In this document: in pieces, positions 61,774 to 64,000 of the stretch | Layout: each line of letters begins with the position of its first letter | How positions within the stretch are numbered: position 1 is the stretch's first letter | Assembly (NCBI RefSeq): GCF_016625195.1 | Contig: NZ_JACVUP010000019.1 | Location: 1-64,000 of the forward strand | Direction of reading: 5' to 3' | Source: Erwinia sp. S63 | GTDB taxonomy: Bacteria; Pseudomonadota; Gammaproteobacteria; Enterobacterales; Enterobacteriaceae | Length of the DNA stretch: 64,000 nucleotides | Made by a program: the position numbers and the translations under genes | The notes under the pieces: model-generated | Seen by the model: only the letters and a program-made list of their open reading frames with translations | Told to the model about the DNA's origin: nothing | The model's database searches: none

Positions 61774-62058
61774 GGAATATGCCCAGAGGCACATTACCAG
61801 TGCGGGGTGAATTGTATACCTTTCTAAATATGCTGCCGGGATTTGACGGAAAATTTTGGGAACATTAACAAATACCAGAAATTTCTTAAGTAAATAGCGC
61901 ACAATTAATACATAACCCATTATCAATAGTGAATTATCCGATCTTTCGGTTGATTAAATATCTGCACTACTTGAAGTATAATTGGTCGAAAATTTGTGCA
62001 GCAGCTACTAGAATTTTATTCGTTAAGTCAAATTTAAAAGACGAAAACGGAGCGTACG
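61774..62058. other. A+T-rich leader of the 62.1-kb small gene
   Basis: No gene. Very A+T-rich, presumably the promoter of the small conserved gene. Confidence 0.4.
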
Positions 62059-62373
62059 ATGCAAGATGACATTGCAGTTGAGTGTGAAATTCAGATAAAA
62101 CGTTTGGCGGGTATGTATCAGATGGGGGACGGCTACCAGCAAACAAAAGAAGCGATCAACTCAATCCTAACGGACTTCAATCATGAACTGGGGAGAGATG
62201 TGTCTGTACGCATCATGGTATGGAGAGATTTACATGCTTCGCTAAAAAATTCCCTGATAATTTCAGCCGACCCTCGCTGGATAGAAGCGATTCGCTATGC
62301 GATTTCGCGAGTTAAGTCGTTCAAGCAGAATGCAATGGCATCCCATGCAGCCCGTGTGGCTTCCCATGCCTGA
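62059..62373 (+). CDS. small conserved hypothetical protein (paralogue at 34.6 kb)
   Basis: A 104-residue soluble protein starting at ATG 62059 with GGAGCG upstream. It is homologous along its length to the product of 34629-34943: IAVECEIQIKRLAGM, the GDGYQQ turn, DLHASLKNSLIISADPRW, then IEAIRYAISRVKSFKQNAMA. Likely three or four helices with a basic C-terminal tail. The function is unknown; the tail and the presence of two copies suggest a nucleic-acid- or partner-binding regulator. Confidence 0.75.
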   Translation: MQDDIAVECEIQIKRLAGMYQMGDGYQQTKEAINSILTDFNHELGRDVSVRIMVWRDLHASLKNSLIISADPRWIEAIRYAISRVKSFKQNAMASHAARVASHA

Positions 62374-62503
62374 GCCGCAAATGAACAGAATTAATTCACT
62401 TTATTTGAGCGAATGGTCATGGCAGGAAAGCAAATAGCCGGATTGCAGCAGTACATCAACAAACAGCGCAAGTGATTACGTATGACGAGTCACTCCATTA
62501 TGT

Positions 62504-62833
62504 TCAGGGCTTAGAAATTTGAGCTGAATCCTGCAAATCTTTAAGCGATACCGAAATGAGAGCCCTGACCACTGGGTACGGTGTGCCCGAGGTACTGAAG
62601 GCAGACAATATGTCAGTTACGGTAATGCTGGCGGGATTGCGTGATAAGGCGTAACCGCCATACATGCCGGGCATACTCTTAATCAGGCCTTCATCCCTGA
62701 GTACTGCGATCAGACTTTCAAGGTAACTAACAGAAAGTGAAACTTCTGAAATTAAATCTCTGACAGGTATAACTTTCTCCTCACTCAGAGCCATCATGAT
62801 GTTTAGAGCGTTGTTCTGTTTACTGGTAAGCAT
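62504..62833 (-). CDS. short Rrf2-type transcriptional regulator
   Basis: A 109-residue winged-helix protein of the Rrf2 type: LTSKQNNALNIMMALSEEKV, IPVRDLISEVSLSVSYLESL, IAVLRDEGLIKSMPGMYGGY, ALSRNPASITVTDILSAF. IscR and NsrR have three cysteines at ~90-110 for an Fe-S cluster; none is present here and the protein is ~40 residues shorter, so it does not bind a cluster in that way. It may be a truncated or cluster-free member that represses a nearby gene. Confidence 0.75.
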   Translation of the reverse strand: MLTSKQNNALNIMMALSEEKVIPVRDLISEVSLSVSYLESLIAVLRDEGLIKSMPGMYGGYALSRNPASITVTDILSAFSTSGTPYPVVRALISVSLKDLQDSAQISKP

Positions 62834-63084
62834 CCTTTAGAAGCCCGTTAATTTTCTCTTTCAAAAGCATACCACTGTTGTCGGGGACGTTGATCCAAAT
62901 GGATCGGCATAGCTTAATCCACCGACAAGGACTGACGGTTAACCCAACATCTGGCTTGTCTCTCGATGGGTGCGAAGCGGCTGCCGGTTGCGATTCGATA
63001 AATGGCCAAGATTGTAGAGATGGCGCCAGCTGTCTAAATCTTTTCGATTGTGACTTGAAGTGATGCGCCGTCCGGAGTCATTGG

Positions 63085-63345
63085 AAGATGTTGGACATAG
63101 GATTAGGGCGGGTATTAAAAAAAACGCATTTACAAAGAGGCTTGGCATTGCTTGAACAAAGACGTTGGCTAAGCTAGTAAAACCACGTAGCCAAGAAATG
63201 GTCAAAAACAGGCGGTGTGCTGGGTCGGTTAAACATTGACTGCCTAAAGAAGCTTAAGGCTCATCTGACGGTTGATGGTGTCTGGGGCGTGAGTAAGAAG
63301 CTTGATGCCATGGGCGTCATCACTGCTAAAGACCTTACCAAGCAA
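63085..63345 (+). pseudogene. decayed umuC-type polymerase fragment
   Basis: Translation reads LEDVGHRIRAGIKKNAFTKR then, after a stop and a frameshift, TKTLAKL, NHVAKKWSKTGGVLGRL, and TVDGVWGVSKKLDAMGV. These align with the UmuC stretch DFGREIRATVLQRTHLTV, TKTLAKLANHAAKKW and VDDVWGIGRRISKKLDAMGI. Multiple stops and frameshifts make it non-functional. It is a different copy from the truncated umuC at the left edge, because both contain the same region. Confidence 0.75.
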
Positions 63346-63349
63346 AGCA

Positions 63350-63606
63350 CATGTAACAACGCATCGGATCTTATAAGGTCCATGTCGCGCAAAGGTTGCT
63401 CGTCGGATAATGCAGCGCGTGAAGGCTTCTTCGGTCGGGTCAAAAATGAAATGTACTACGGCAGAAGCTGGGCGGGCATAACGCTGAAAAATTTTATGTG
63501 CTTCCTAGACGGTTACATACGCTTATATAACGAGAGCCGGATCAAAATATCATTAGGTGCAATGAGTCCGGTAAATTACCGGCAGCATCTGGGGATCACA
63601 TCATAA
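63350..63606 (+). mobile_element. IS3-family transposase C-terminal remnant
   Basis: The last ~75 codons read SMSRKGCSSDNAAREGFFGR, VKNEMYYGRSWAGITLKNF, then SPVNYRQHLG, the unmistakable tail of an IS3-family (IS150/IS3-group) DDE transposase, including the conserved glutamate region (GFFGRxKxE). The N-terminal part is missing and the frame runs on from the umuC remnant, so this is a truncated insertion fused to it. Confidence 0.85.
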
Positions 63607-63700
63607 CAGTCCAGGGAAATATCCGCATCTCCTTATCAAATTGGACTCTCAATCAAAGTGCGGATAATGCTATTTATGTTAAATATCAATGAGTAAAACG

Positions 63701-63740
63701 AAGTTAAATGAAGTTAAATGAAGTTAAATGAAGTTAAATC
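63701..63740 (+). repeat. four tandem 10-bp repeats (AAGTTAAATG)
   Basis: Units at 63701, 63711, 63721 and 63731 (the last ends in C). Such an A+T-rich tandem array could arise by slippage or serve as a protein-binding or origin-related site. Confidence 0.85.
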
Positions 63741-63855
63741 GTACTCGATTCGCTGACCCACTACGATTGCTAATCTAGGATATAGTTTAAAGATCTGCGG
63801 ATATGCGAAGTGAACCCCTCAGCTATTCGCTGGGGGCTGTCGTCTTCACGTAGGG

Positions 63856-64000
63856 TTACGGTCTTGAGATCTGGACGAGATAGAGAAGTGATAACCAGTC
63901 CTGACGCGTATTGGCAAAAATATCCAGCAGCGCAGTATCGGTTTGAGCGTTGTAGCGGAAAAGACAGATGTATTTCCCGGTGGGGTCTAACCAGCGCCTT
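63856..64000 (-). CDS. partial hypothetical protein running off the window
   Basis: The minus strand encodes the last ~47 residues of a protein (RRWLDPTGKYICLFRYNA then LLDIFANTRQDWLSLLYLVQ) ending at a TAA at 63856-63858. The frame continues beyond the window edge, so the start and family cannot be judged. The amino-acid pattern is coding-like and I do not recognise it. Confidence 0.5.
   Translation of the reverse strand, partial: RRWLDPTGKYICLFRYNAQTDTALLDIFANTRQDWLSLLYLVQISRP

Noticed and set aside
1..64000. tRNA or rRNA genes
   Set aside because: No cloverleaf-like or rRNA-like sequence was recognised on either strand by reading; a tRNAscan run would settle it.

Overview
The window looks like part of a large, low-copy plasmid from an enterobacterium, most likely the Erwiniaceae (Pantoea/Erwinia/Mixta-like). 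The evidence is a Rep_3-type initiator flanked by iterons, a ParA/ParB partition operon with palindromic sites, two ResD-like tyrosine recombinases, decayed umuC-type genes and typical enterobacterial codon use. The genus is inference; no search could be run.

Layout. 0-1.2 kb: 5'-truncated umuC-type lesion-bypass polymerase. 1.35-4.3 kb: overlapping parA-parB-orf-orf operon with four copies of the perfect palindrome ATTTCGCATGCGAAAT. 4.35-7.6 kb: three-gene operon of a tyrosine recombinase and two predicted HEPN-domain proteins, the second frameshifted, with a recombination-site-like inverted repeat upstream. 7.9-11.8 kb: giant membrane-associated KAP/YobI-like P-loop NTPase. 12.2-13.75 kb: replication origin with repA, ten direct iterons downstream, three inverted iterons and a DnaA box upstream.

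13,957-25,350 is a complete 11.4-kb Tn3-family transposon with 39-bp terminal inverted repeats and a 5-bp target duplication (ATAGA). It carries tnpA, tnpR, a res-like region and a metabolic cargo: a fatty-acid-desaturase-like protein, a PhnD-like binding protein, an osmoprotectant-type ABC importer and an NtaA/DszA-type flavin monooxygenase. A remnant of another Tn3-type tnpA lies inside it.

25.4-30.7 kb: secreted hydroxyisourate hydrolase, CsbD stress protein, coiled-coil membrane protein, MFS transporter, DUF1275 protein, and a second ResD-like recombinase that shares an 18-bp site with the first. 30.7-34.6 kb is gene-poor and carries five minus-strand terminator-like hairpins beside tiny reading frames.

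35.4-53.6 kb is a signalling island: three c-di-GMP enzymes (GGDEF, GAF-EAL, GAF-PAS-GGDEF-EAL), two membrane chemoreceptors, a soluble PAS-PAS-MCP protein resembling BdlA, and several small proteins (DUF3606, DUF2913, KTSC and unknowns). Together they suggest plasmid-borne control of motility and biofilm. 54.3-61.05 kb: Fur-like-regulated siderophore uptake operon (TonB receptor, binding protein, two permeases, ATPase, FhuF-like reductase), with no siderophore synthesis genes in view. 62-64 kb: a paralogue of the 34.6-kb small gene, a short Rrf2-type regulator, a decayed second umuC joined to an IS3-family transposase tail, a tandem repeat, and an unidentified gene running off the end.
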